Shown: positions 41,174-50,412 of the stretch, piece by piece
Layout of the letters: every line of letters starts with the position of its first letter
Numbering within the stretch: position 1 is the first letter of the stretch
From: Actinomadura craniellae
GTDB lineage: Bacteria > Actinomycetota > Actinomycetes > Streptosporangiales > Streptosporangiaceae
DNA length: 64,000 bases
Direction: 5' to 3'
Assembly: GCF_003289645.1 (NCBI RefSeq)
Contig: NZ_QLYX01000005.1
Span: 310,001-374,000 of the forward strand
Position numbers and translations under genes: made by a program
The notes under the pieces: generated by a model
What the model was told of the DNA's origin: nothing
Seen by the model: the letters and a program-made list of their open reading frames with translations, nothing else
Databases searched by the model: none

Positions 41174-43399
41174 ATGGCGGGGCGGAGAAAGGCGCGCGGG
41201 GCCCGGTGGCGCACGGCCGTGCTCGTGGCCGGGCTGGTCGCGCTGGTCGGGTTACCGGCCTGGGTGGCGGCCACCGGGTTGCGCGGCGACCCGGCGGCCG
41301 CGGGCACGGCCGCGGGGGTGGCGGCGACGGTGCTGGCGGTCCCGGTGCTGGCGGTGGGGCTGTGGACGTGGTGGCGGCGCACCGCCGGCCCCCGGCCCGT
41401 CCCGGTCGGCGAGGAGGTCGCCCGGGTCCGGGAGACGCTGGCCGTTCTCGTGGCGCGGCAGTGGGACGGCGAGGCGCTGATCCGGTCGCTGGACGACCCC
41501 GCCCCGATCCCGGTGCGGTGGCGGGTGACCGGCCGGCCGGAACTGCTGGACCACCCGGCCAACCTGACCCCCGGCGTGCTGGTCTCGGCCTCCGGCGGTG
41601 ACATCGCCGGCCTGGTGGCCGAGTTCCGGCGGCTGGAGCGCCGGCGGCTCGTCGTCCTCGGCGGGCCGGGGACGGGGAAGACCACGCTGGCCGTGCAGCT
41701 GGTGCGCGAACTGCTGGCCACCCGCGCCGAGGAGAGCGAGCCGGTGCCGGTCCTGGTGTCGGCCGCCGGGTGGGACACCGGGCGTTTCCCGCGGCTGCGC
41801 GACTGGCTGGCGGACCACCTGGCCCTGGAGTACCCGGAACTGCGCGCCCCCGGCCTGGGCCCGGACATGCCCGAGGTCCTGGTCGAGCGCGGCCACGTCC
41901 TGCCGGTCCTGGACGGGCTGGACGAACTCCCCGAGCCCGCCCAGGCGGCGATGATCACAGCGCTGAACGGCTCCCTCGGCACCGGCCAGCTCGTCCTGAC
42001 CAGCCGCACCGGCGAGTTCGCCCGCGCGCTGGAGGCGGCCGGGGACGCGCTCACCTCCGCCCTGGTGGTCGAACCCGATCCGCTCACCCCCGAAACGGCC
42101 GCCGCCTACCTGGAACGCTGCCTGCCCCCGCGTCCCGCCCCGGCCTGGGAACGCGTCCTGGCGGCCCTGCGTACCCCCGACGGCCAGGCCGCGACCCTGG
42201 CCGGTCTGGTCACCACCCCGCTGAACCTGTGGTTGCTGCGCACGGTCTACATCACCCGCCGCGCCGACCCCGCCCCCCTGCTGGACGGAACGCGGTTCCC
42301 CGGCCTGCCGGCCCTGCGCGCGCACCTGCTCGGGCAGCTCATCCCCGCGCTGATCGCCGCCCGGGCCGGCGAGGAGGACTTCGCCAGGGCGTTCCCCCAC
42401 TGCCGCGAGCCGGCCGAGGTCCGCCGCGGGCTGGGCTACCTGGCCCGGCACCTCACCGACCAGGGCACCCGCGACTTCGCCTGGTGGCGGCTCGCCCGCA
42501 CCGTCCACGGCCGGTGGGGGCTGCGGTTCAGGGGCGGGCTTGCGGCCGGGCGTGGCACGGCCCTCGCGGTCGGGCTCGGCGCGGCCCTCATGGTCGTCCC
42601 GAACGGGGTCGGCGCGGCCCTGCTGGCCGGTGCGGTCGCCGGCGCCGTGGCGGGGCTCCCGGCCGCCGTGGTGGTCGGGTTCATGATGCCGGGCTGGGCG
42701 TGGGAGCCGCCGGGCTTCGCGGACCTGCGGTTGCGCGAACGCCTCATCCCGCTCCTGCGCGTTCTCCGCGAGGAGGTCGGGATCCTGCTCGTGGTCGGGC
42801 TCGTGATCGGGTTCGCGGTCGGGCACTGGAGTGCGGCCGGAGCGGGAGCCGGAGTGGTGCTCGGTTTGTGGGCCGGGGGCGGGGCCGGGCTCGTCATCAG
42901 GCTCATCAGCGGGTTCGTGAGCTGGTCGGAGGCACCGGTCACGGCAGAACGGATCAGCACGCCGCTGGCGAGCTGGCGGGCCGACCGCACGTTGAACCTG
43001 CTGCGCGCCGGTTCGGGACTGCTCGGCTCCGTTCTCGTCATCGCGGTCACCATCGGGGTCATGGCCGCGGCCGTCGGTGCGTGGGGGAGGGGAAGCGATC
43101 CCCTGCTCCTCGCCGGGCTCGTGATGGGGTTCATGAGCGGTCTCCCGGTCGGGCTGAGAGGCGCGTGGAGTTCCGGGTTCGGCCGCGGCCGGCACCACGC
43201 CTGGTGGGCGTACCAGCTGGTCACCCGGCGGCTGGCCCGCCAGGGCCTGCTGCCCCGGCGGTTGATGCCGTTCCTGGACGAGGCGCACCGGCTGGGCCTG
43301 CTGCGCGCGGTCGGCCCGGTGTACCAGTTCCGCCACGCCGACCTACAGGACTACCTGGCCGAGACGTACCTGCCGGGCCGGGAGAGGTCCTCGGGGTAA
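41174..43399 (+). CDS. Membrane NACHT-domain NTPase
   Basis: A 741-residue STAND protein. Two N-terminal helices (about 14-35 and 45-68), the helical segment VPVGEEVARVRETLAVLVAR, a NACHT domain at about 155-330 with Walker A GGPGTGKTT (163-171) and the NACHT-type Walker B VLDGLDELP, then a helical region and a cluster of six or so membrane helices (about 475-690). NACHT proteins switch on ATP binding and are common in actinobacterial conflict and signalling systems. The ATG 41174 has GATGGCGGC context; the frame is open upstream but not homologous. A fragment of a related gene lies at 26919. Confidence 0.85.
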   Translation: MAGRRKARGARWRTAVLVAGLVALVGLPAWVAATGLRGDPAAAGTAAGVAATVLAVPVLAVGLWTWWRRTAGPRPVPVGEEVARVRETLAVLVARQWDGEALIRSLDDPAPIPVRWRVTGRPELLDHPANLTPGVLVSASGGDIAGLVAEFRRLERRRLVVLGGPGTGKTTLAVQLVRELLATRAEESEPVPVLVSAAGWDTGRFPRLRDWLADHLALEYPELRAPGLGPDMPEVLVERGHVLPVLDGLDELPEPAQAAMITALNGSLGTGQLVLTSRTGEFARALEAAGDALTSALVVEPDPLTPETAAAYLERCLPPRPAPAWERVLAALRTPDGQAATLAGLVTTPLNLWLLRTVYITRRADPAPLLDGTRFPGLPALRAHLLGQLIPALIAARAGEEDFARAFPHCREPAEVRRGLGYLARHLTDQGTRDFAWWRLARTVHGRWGLRFRGGLAAGRGTALAVGLGAALMVVPNGVGAALLAGAVAGAVAGLPAAVVVGFMMPGWAWEPPGFADLRLRERLIPLLRVLREEVGILLVVGLVIGFAVGHWSAAGAGAGVVLGLWAGGGAGLVIRLISGFVSWSEAPVTAERISTPLASWRADRTLNLLRAGSGLLGSVLVIAVTIGVMAAAVGAWGRGSDPLLLAGLVMGFMSGLPVGLRGAWSSGFGRGRHHAWWAYQLVTRRLARQGLLPRRLMPFLDEAHRLGLLRAVGPVYQFRHADLQDYLAETYLPGRERSSG

Positions 43400-43478
43400 A
43401 CGACGAATTAGAGCCGGCCAATAACGCCATTTCTCTTGAAGTGGGGCAAAGCGGGGCAGGGCTGGATACCCTCCTGGG

Positions 43479-46400
43479 ATGGGTTCGCCCGCACGACGCA
43501 TTTTCATTAGCCACACCAGTGAAATGTCGCGGTTTCCGGCGGAGCGGAGCTTCGTGGCCGCCGCCACGGACGCGGTCATCAGGGCCGGAGACGCCGTGGT
43601 GAACATGGCCTACTTCCCCGCCACGGAAACCTCTCCCGCGGAGTACTGCCAGGAGCAGGTCCGGAGCAGCGACGTCTACGTGGGGCTGCTGGGGATGCGC
43701 TATGGCTCCCCCGTCCGCGAGCGTCCGGAAGTCTCTTACACGGAACTCGAGTTCGAGACCGCCGGCGAGGTACAGATCCCACGCCTGATCTTCCTGCTGG
43801 ACGAAACCGTCGAACTCGGCGGCGCAACCGACGAAACCGACCGTGAACGGCAACGGCTCTTTCGCGGCCGGGTACGCGCGAGCGGCCTGATCACCGCGAA
43901 ATTCCGGACTCCCGAGCAACTCGAACTCCTGGTCCTGCACGCACTGCACGACCTGGAGCGGCGCCCCGAGCCCGACCGGCCGACCGAATCCAGCAGCCCA
44001 TGGATGATCCCGGCGAGAACGAGCACGGTCATCCCCCGGCCCGCCATCCTCAACGAGACCATCGACACCCTCATCTCCGACAAGGGAGTCGTCGTCGGGG
44101 TGACCACGGCACTGCGCGGCGCCGGCGGATTCGGCAAGACGACACTCGCCGCGGAGATCTGCCGGGAACCGGGAGTGCAGGAGGCGTTCCCCGGCGGGAT
44201 CCTGTGGGTCACGGTCGGCCAGTGGGTCAACGGAGCGGAACTGGCCTCCCGGGTGAACGACCTGAGCGAAGCGCTTTCCGGCCGCCGCCCCACGCTGTCC
44301 AGCCCGGAGCAGGCGGGCTTCCACCTGGGCGAACTGCTCGGCGAGCAGAAACGCCTGATAGTCGTCGACGACGTCTGGCACCGGTACCAGCTGCGCCCCT
44401 TTTTGCAAGGCGGGCCGAACTGTGCCCGGCTCTTCACCACCCGGGTGCACAGCGTGCTGCCGGACGACGCCATTCCCATCACCGTGGACGCCATGGAACG
44501 GCAGGAGGCCCGCACCCTGCTGACCGTCGGCCTGGGAAACCTGCCGGCCGCCCAGGCCGAGCGGCTGGCCCGCCTCACCGGGCGGTGGCCCGTCCTGCTC
44601 ACCCTGGTCAACCGCTCGCTGCGGCGGCGAGTACGGCGGGGAGCCTCGGTCGTCCAGGCGGCCGAGGCCATCGAGGCCTACCTGGACCGGGCTGGCCCGA
44701 CCGCCCTGGACGTCCGGCACCCGGAGGAGCGGGACCAGGCGGTCGCCGCCACGGTCGAAGTCAGCGTGGGCGCGCTGGCCGAGGACGAGCTCAGCCGGTA
44801 CATGTGCCTGGCCGTCTTCCCCGAGGACGTCGACATCCCGCTGGCCGTGCTGCAGATGTGGTGGAAGCACCTGTGGGGAGTGGAGCGGGAAGAGGTCGAC
44901 GAGTTCTGCGCCCAGCTCGTCGACCTGTCCCTGGTCCTGGCCGACGACAACGATCCGCTGGTGATACAACTTCACGACGTCATCCGCTCCTACCTGCGTG
45001 AACGCGCCTCGCCACAGGGCCTCCAGGAGATGAACGCCTCCCTGCTGGACGTCGCCCGCAGCACGCTGCTGCCCGCCCACGCCGACGGCGAGCCCCCGTG
45101 GTGGCTGCTCCCCGCCGAAGCCGAGTACATGTGGCGGTACGCCGCCTACCACATGTTCGAAGCCGGCCTGGACGAGGAACTGGCGCGCACGGTCTGTGAC
45201 CTGCGCTTCATCGTGGCGAAACTGGAAGTCCAGGGGCCTGTCGCGGTCGAGGCCGATCTCGCCCTCGTCAACGACCCCGTCGCCGCGGACCTGCACCGGC
45301 ACATCGGCAGAGCCGCGCATCTGCTCACACCGACGGACCCTCCCCATGCGCTCGCCGGCATCCTGATCAGCCGGCTCGAGAGCAGCCCGGTGCTGGCTCC
45401 CTCGATCAGGAAGTTCACCCGCTCGCTGACCGACTCGCGCCTGGTCAACCGATGGCCGTTGCCCGATGTGCCCGACCCCGCGTTGCGACGTGTCATGCAA
45501 AGCCGGCCCGGGGGGATCTGGGGCTGCACTTTCAGCGCCGACGGCGCGTGGCTGGCCTGCGCCGACGTGCTCTGCACCGTGTGGTTGTGGAACGTCGAGA
45601 CCGGGGAACCCCGGGCCGTCCTCGAAGGGCACGAGGCCGGGGTCCGCTCGTGCGCCGCAGACCCGCACGGCGGCTGGCTGGCCACCGCCAGCGAGGACCG
45701 CACCATCCGCGTCTGGGACGTGCACGAAGCCCGGACCCAGGCCGTCCTGCACGGCCACACCGCGGCGGTGTGGACGTGTGTGGCCGGCCCGGACGGGAGC
45801 TGGCTGGCCAGCGGGGACGCCAACGGGACGATCCGGGTGTGGGACATGGCCGGGCACACCACCATCACCGTCCTGGACGGCCACCAGTCCGCGATCCACT
45901 CCTGCGTGGCCAGCCCCGACGGCACCTGGCTGGCCAGCACCGACGCCGGCGGGACGGTCCTGGTCTGGGACACGGCCACCTGGCGGAAGGTCCGCACCCT
46001 GCACGGCCACACCTCCACCGTCTGGGCCAGCGCCGCCAGCCCCGACGGCAGCCGGCTGGCCACCGCGGACAACGCCGGGACCATCCGCGTGTGGAACCCG
46101 CTGGACGGCTCCGTGCACGCCGTCCTGGAGGGGCACTCGGCGGGCGTGCGCGGTTGCGTCATCGACCCGGCGGGCGCCTGGCTGGCCAGCGTCGACTCCG
46201 GCGGGGTCGTCCGGCTGTGGAAGACCGACGGGTGGGAGGTCATGGCGGTCGTCGAAGGCCGCAGTTCCGGGGAGTGGGCGTGCGCGGTCAGCCCCGACGG
46301 GCGCCTGCTGGCCACCGCCGACGCGGTGGGCACCATCCGGGTCTGGGACGTGGCGGCGCTGCGCACGAGTACCGCCCCGGAGTCCCGGACCCCGGGGGTG

Positions 46401-48131
46401 CAGGCCTGCGCCGCCAGCCCCGACGGCCGGCGGCTGGCCACCGGCGACGCCGCCGGAGAGGTCCGGATCTGGGACGTACGCAACGAAAACGTGCGCCGGC
46501 TGCTCCAGGGCCACAACGCCGGGGTGTGGGCCTGCCCCTTCAGCCCGGACGGCACCTGGCTGGCCAGCGCGAGCGAAGACCGGACCGTGCGCATCTGGGA
46601 CGTGGCCACCGGCCGGACGCTGCGGGTGCTGGAGGGGCACCCGGCGGCCTGCTGGAACTGCGCGATCAGCCCCGACGGCACCTGGCTGGTGAGCACCGAC
46701 GCCGAGGGCACCATCAAGCTCTGGAACACGGAGACGTGGGAGACCACGGGGGAGCTGACCGGCCACGACGCCGGTATCTGGGCCTGCGCCATCGCCCCCG
46801 ACGGCACCTGGATGGTGACGGTGAGCGAAGACCAGACGGCCCGGGTGTGGGACGTCGCCACCCGGGAGCAGATCCTGGTCCTCGACCACTCCGCGGGGGT
46901 GTGGATGTGCGCCATCGCTCCCGACGGCCGATGGATCGTGACCGTGGACGCGCTGGGCATGGGCCGTATCTGGGACACCTCCACCGGGGCCCTGCGGCGG
47001 CTGCTCGACGGCCACACCGCCGGCGCCTGGTGGTGCGCGGTGAGCAGCGACGGCGCCCACATAGCGACCGCGAGTGAGGACCAGACGCTGCGCATCTGGG
47101 AGGTCGACGGCGGCACCGGCGTCACCGTCCTGGAAGGGCACGGCTCCGCCGTCTGGGCCTGCGACTTCAGCCCCCGGCACGGCTGGCTGGCCAGCGCCGA
47201 CGCCGGCGGCGGCATCCGCATCTGGGACAGCGGCAACTGGCGGATGAAATCGACCCTGGAAGGCAACACCAGCGCCGTCTGGGCCTGCGCGGCCGGACCG
47301 GACGGAACGTGGATCGCGACCGCGGGGCTCTCTCCCGACGCCAGCGGGCCCGTCGACATCTGGAACGCCGGGGACGGCGAACTGCGCCTCTCCCTGCCCG
47401 GTCATGATGCGGGGGTCCGTGCGTGCGTGGCGTCGCCGGACGGGCGCTGGCTGGCGACGGCCGACACTGGTGGTGCGGTGCGGGTGTGGGATGTGTCCAC
47501 GGGTGCGGTTCTTGCTCGGCCGGTGTCGCATCCGGCGGCGGTGTGGTCGTGTGCGGTGGATCCTGGCGGGGCGTGGCTGGCCACCGCTGATGCTGAGGGG
47601 AGTATCCATCTGTGGGACACCGCCACCTGGGATGCCCCCACGGTCCTGCCCGGTCATGACGCGGGGGTCCGTGCGTGCGTGGCGTCGCCGGACGGGCGCT
47701 GGCTGGCGACGGCCGACACTGGTGGTGCGGTGCGGGTGTGGGATGTGTCCACGGGTGCGGTTCTTGCTCGGCCGGTGTCGCATCCGGCGGCGGTGTGGTC
47801 GTGTGCGGTGGATCCTGGCGGGGCGTGGCTGGCCACCGCTGATGCTGAGGGGAGTATCCATCTGTGGGACACCGCCACCTGGGATGCCCCCACGGTCCTG
47901 CCCGGTCATGACGCGGGGGTCCGTGCGTGCGCGGTGTCGCCGGACGGGCGTTGGTTGGCGACGGCCGACACCAACGGCGCCATCTGCGTCTGGGACGTCG
48001 GACGCCGGGCCTGCGTCACGATGATGCGCGTGGAGCAGTCCCTGCACGACTGCCGCTGGCTTCCCGGCGGGGACGCCCTCTGCCTGGTCGGCCTCGGCGG
48101 GATTTACTTGTTCACATGGATGCCCGGCTAG
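43479..48131 (+). CDS. DUF4062/NB-ARC/WD40 STAND protein with about 21 WD40 blades
   Basis: A 1550-residue multidomain NTPase. N-terminal DUF4062-type domain (about 5-155: RIFISHTSEMSRFPAE, EVSYTELEFETA), NB-ARC domain (about 185-500: Walker A GAGGFGKTT 214-222, Walker B LIVVDDVW 293-300), a helical linker to about 680, then WD40 repeats from 680 to 1545 in roughly 21 blades of 42 residues, enough for three seven-bladed propellers. Four late blades (about 1307-1475) are a 252-bp unit present twice with a single base difference. Such proteins sense a ligand through the propeller and oligomerise. DUF4062 is the likely effector end. Possible defence or signalling role, inferred. Confidence 0.9.
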   Translation: MGSPARRIFISHTSEMSRFPAERSFVAAATDAVIRAGDAVVNMAYFPATETSPAEYCQEQVRSSDVYVGLLGMRYGSPVRERPEVSYTELEFETAGEVQIPRLIFLLDETVELGGATDETDRERQRLFRGRVRASGLITAKFRTPEQLELLVLHALHDLERRPEPDRPTESSSPWMIPARTSTVIPRPAILNETIDTLISDKGVVVGVTTALRGAGGFGKTTLAAEICREPGVQEAFPGGILWVTVGQWVNGAELASRVNDLSEALSGRRPTLSSPEQAGFHLGELLGEQKRLIVVDDVWHRYQLRPFLQGGPNCARLFTTRVHSVLPDDAIPITVDAMERQEARTLLTVGLGNLPAAQAERLARLTGRWPVLLTLVNRSLRRRVRRGASVVQAAEAIEAYLDRAGPTALDVRHPEERDQAVAATVEVSVGALAEDELSRYMCLAVFPEDVDIPLAVLQMWWKHLWGVEREEVDEFCAQLVDLSLVLADDNDPLVIQLHDVIRSYLRERASPQGLQEMNASLLDVARSTLLPAHADGEPPWWLLPAEAEYMWRYAAYHMFEAGLDEELARTVCDLRFIVAKLEVQGPVAVEADLALVNDPVAADLHRHIGRAAHLLTPTDPPHALAGILISRLESSPVLAPSIRKFTRSLTDSRLVNRWPLPDVPDPALRRVMQSRPGGIWGCTFSADGAWLACADVLCTVWLWNVETGEPRAVLEGHEAGVRSCAADPHGGWLATASEDRTIRVWDVHEARTQAVLHGHTAAVWTCVAGPDGSWLASGDANGTIRVWDMAGHTTITVLDGHQSAIHSCVASPDGTWLASTDAGGTVLVWDTATWRKVRTLHGHTSTVWASAASPDGSRLATADNAGTIRVWNPLDGSVHAVLEGHSAGVRGCVIDPAGAWLASVDSGGVVRLWKTDGWEVMAVVEGRSSGEWACAVSPDGRLLATADAVGTIRVWDVAALRTSTAPESRTPGVQACAASPDGRRLATGDAAGEVRIWDVRNENVRRLLQGHNAGVWACPFSPDGTWLASASEDRTVRIWDVATGRTLRVLEGHPAACWNCAISPDGTWLVSTDAEGTIKLWNTETWETTGELTGHDAGIWACAIAPDGTWMVTVSEDQTARVWDVATREQILVLDHSAGVWMCAIAPDGRWIVTVDALGMGRIWDTSTGALRRLLDGHTAGAWWCAVSSDGAHIATASEDQTLRIWEVDGGTGVTVLEGHGSAVWACDFSPRHGWLASADAGGGIRIWDSGNWRMKSTLEGNTSAVWACAAGPDGTWIATAGLSPDASGPVDIWNAGDGELRLSLPGHDAGVRACVASPDGRWLATADTGGAVRVWDVSTGAVLARPVSHPAAVWSCAVDPGGAWLATADAEGSIHLWDTATWDAPTVLPGHDAGVRACVASPDGRWLATADTGGAVRVWDVSTGAVLARPVSHPAAVWSCAVDPGGAWLATADAEGSIHLWDTATWDAPTVLPGHDAGVRACAVSPDGRWLATADTNGAICVWDVGRRACVTMMRVEQSLHDCRWLPGGDALCLVGLGGIYLFTWMPG
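47399..47902 (+). repeat. 252-bp tandem duplication inside the WD40 gene
   Basis: Two copies of 252 bp (47399-47650 and 47651-47902) differ at one base (GATGCG/GACGCG). Each encodes two blades. A diverging third copy starts at 47903. Third codon positions here contain more T than the neighbouring blades. Confidence 0.9.
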
Positions 48132-48217
48132 CCCTCCCGGCTTAGACTCTCTGCCAGGACACGCGCTCCATCGACACCATCTCCGGCCGGCCCCTTGGGC
48201 GGATCAGTGCAGGCACG

Positions 48218-48853
48218 ATGAGACTGCTCCAGTTCTGCGAACTTTCCCCGCAAGGCATCACGGGCCTCAGGGAGATCTACGAAGAGGCGTTCCCGACAAG
48301 CGAACGCCTTTCCTTCGACTCGCTGGTCGGCGGGACGAAGGACGCCTCCCGGAGCCTCACGGCACTGCTCCAGGGCGATGAGGTCAGCGCCTTCGCCTCC
48401 ACGCTGCGGCTGCACGGATACCCGGCGGTCCTGCTCGAGTACCTGGCGGTCCACCGCCGGCGTCGAGGCACCAGCCTCGGCGGAACGCTCTGGTCCCACG
48501 TCCGGCGGACGGCCGAATCCACGCCGACGGTGCGAGGGGTCGTCCTGGAGGTGGAGGACCCGGATGAGCCGGGCATAGCCGTGGACACCGTCGCCCTCCG
48601 GCGGCGCCGCCTGGTCTTTTACCGGCGTCGCGGGGCCCGGGTGCTTCCCGTGCTCGATTACCTGATCCCCGACCAGCAGTGCGCCGGTGAGCTGCCCATG
48701 GTGCTGATGTGGGCGCCCACCGGAAGTGGAGGTTCGCCGGACCGTACGGAACTGCGGCTCCTGCTGCGGGCATTGCACCAGGAAGGTTACGGCCTGCCGG
48801 AAGACAATCCGTTGACCTGCATCGCGCGCATTCCCGGGGAAACCCTTGAGTGA
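48218..48853 (+). CDS. GNAT-family N-acetyltransferase
   Basis: A 211-residue protein with a GNAT layout: SRSLTALLQGDEVSAFASTL (beta2-3), LLEYLAVHRRRRGTSLGGTL (about 72-91), where the pyrophosphate-binding R/Q-x-x-G-x-G/A pattern is R-R-G-T-S-L-G-G, and a C-terminal half with LVFYRRRGARVLPVLDY. Substrate unknown. It follows the WD40 protein by 86 bases and precedes the radical SAM gene by 43, so it is likely in one unit with the latter. Confidence 0.75.
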   Translation: MRLLQFCELSPQGITGLREIYEEAFPTSERLSFDSLVGGTKDASRSLTALLQGDEVSAFASTLRLHGYPAVLLEYLAVHRRRRGTSLGGTLWSHVRRTAESTPTVRGVVLEVEDPDEPGIAVDTVALRRRRLVFYRRRGARVLPVLDYLIPDQQCAGELPMVLMWAPTGSGGSPDRTELRLLLRALHQEGYGLPEDNPLTCIARIPGETLE

Positions 48854-48896
48854 TTTACCGTGACATCGTGTTCTGCTCGAACCTCGTGGGGAAATT

Positions 48897-50291
48897 GTGC
48901 ACATCGTCTTCGTCCACGCGCCGGTGCCGCACCGAATGGTGCCGGGAAGAGGTGAGTACTGGAAGGCCTTCGACGACCGGTACATGAAGGCTCATCCCGG
49001 GTTCCGTCCGCTCCGCAAGACCCTGTGGGAACTGCCGCACTGGATTCTCTGGCTGGCCGGTGTCCTGGAGAACGCCGGATATTCCTCCCTGCAGGCTCTG
49101 GAGCTCTACACGCTCTGCCCGGTCCTGAACGGCGTCGATGAGGATCTCGCGGCCCGGGCCATCAGAGATGCGCCGGGAGATGTCTACCTGCTCTCTCCGA
49201 TGGCCGTGAACCTGCCGCAGGCACTGCGAATCGCGCAACTGATCAAGAGTGAGCATCCGCGTGCCGTGGTGGTGTTCGGCGGGGTGGCCGCCACCCCGCT
49301 GGACGAGGAGGTCGCATCGTCGCCACATGTCGACTACGTGCTCAGGGGGCGCGCGGAGATCGCCCTGCCGCTACTGATGGACGCCATAGCCTCGGGTGGT
49401 GAGACAAGCCGGATCCGTGGAGTCACGGGAACCTGGCAAGGCCGTGTCCGGCGGGTCGAGGGCACCTACGCGGACGTGCCTCCCGGCCGCATCCCCTTTC
49501 CGAGGGTGGACCTCTTCGACAGCTCGAGCGGGCAGGACATCCGGTACATCCGGCAGAACTACGCGCTGGGCTGCCCGTTCACCTGCGAGTTCTGCACGAT
49601 CCAGACCATAGGCCGCTCCCCGGGCTATTTTCCCCCGCAGCGCGTGCTGGACGAGATCGCGGCCTACCGAACCCACTACGGGGACCACCACCACGTCTAC
49701 TTCGGCGACGAGACCTTCACGCTCAACCTCGACCGGACCAGGGAGATCTGCTCCGTCCTGGCCGCCGAGGGCGGGATCGAGTTCGATGCCCAGACCCGGC
49801 TGAACTGCCTGCGCAACCCGGAGTTGCCCGCGATGCTGCACGCCGGAGGCTGCCGGTGGATCGAAATCGGGCTCGAATCGCTGAACACGCGCAGCCAGGA
49901 CCTCTTCAAGCAGCACACCGACACCGCGTCGCTCGAACGGACACTCGACCGCCTCGTCACCGCGGGCATCGGCACCTGCACGTTCCTCATCATGGGGCTC
50001 CCCAACGAGAGCGTCGACGACATGCGACGCACTGTGGACAGGGCCTGCTCCCTGCTGGCACGGGGGCTGCTGACGGCCAGCTACGTCTCCGTCTTCGTGC
50101 CCTATCCCGGAACGGCCATGTTCGACCGGCCCGCCGACTACGGCATGCGACTCCACCACCGCTCCTACGACCTGTTCCACGAGGACCTGCCCCCGGTGTA
50201 CGACTCGGCCTCGGCCCGCAGCGACGAGGTCTACGAAGTCTTCCTGGAGGCCGTCTCCCTGTTCACCACGGAGATGCGCAACGGCCACTGA
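48897..50291 (+). CDS. B12-binding-domain radical SAM enzyme
   Basis: A 464-residue enzyme. Residues 5-165 resemble the B12-binding Rossmann domain (VVVFGGVAATPLDEEVASSP, YVLRGRAEIALPLLM), though the DxHxxG histidine loop is not visible. The radical SAM core carries the [4Fe-4S] motif C226-x3-C230-x2-C233 (GCPFTCEFCTI), and GxIxGxxxE-type elements HVYFGDETFTLN and WIEIGLESLNTRSQDLF. GTG start at 48897. Enzymes of this class do methylations or rearrangements on unactivated carbon. The GNAT gene upstream may act on the same substrate; a natural-product or modification pathway is an inference. Confidence 0.82.
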   Translation: MHIVFVHAPVPHRMVPGRGEYWKAFDDRYMKAHPGFRPLRKTLWELPHWILWLAGVLENAGYSSLQALELYTLCPVLNGVDEDLAARAIRDAPGDVYLLSPMAVNLPQALRIAQLIKSEHPRAVVVFGGVAATPLDEEVASSPHVDYVLRGRAEIALPLLMDAIASGGETSRIRGVTGTWQGRVRRVEGTYADVPPGRIPFPRVDLFDSSSGQDIRYIRQNYALGCPFTCEFCTIQTIGRSPGYFPPQRVLDEIAAYRTHYGDHHHVYFGDETFTLNLDRTREICSVLAAEGGIEFDAQTRLNCLRNPELPAMLHAGGCRWIEIGLESLNTRSQDLFKQHTDTASLERTLDRLVTAGIGTCTFLIMGLPNESVDDMRRTVDRACSLLARGLLTASYVSVFVPYPGTAMFDRPADYGMRLHHRSYDLFHEDLPPVYDSASARSDEVYEVFLEAVSLFTTEMRNGH

Positions 50292-50356
50292 CCGGCCGGC
50301 GGCAGACCCCGTCCGGGTGCGGCCGCCGTGCCGTTGCGCCCTCTCACCACCGGTTC

Positions 50357-50376
50357 TATGTAGGTTGTCATACATA
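50357..50376. promoter_or_regulatory. Inverted repeat upstream of the thioesterase gene
   Basis: TATGTA (50357-50362) and TACATA (50371-50376) in a short low-GC patch 37 bases before the GTG. A TetR-type repressor site is plausible; no regulator gene is adjacent. Confidence 0.45.
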
Positions 50377-50412
50377 ATCCGGTGTGCACCGTTCCGCTCC
50401 GAGGGAGTCAGC

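Noticed and set aside
43221-48047. A 1608-codon open frame on the minus strand opposite the WD40 gene
   Set aside because: It is the complement of a GC-rich gene with clear NB-ARC and WD40 motifs on the plus strand; its product is low complexity (Gly/Pro/Arg/Asp) without domains.
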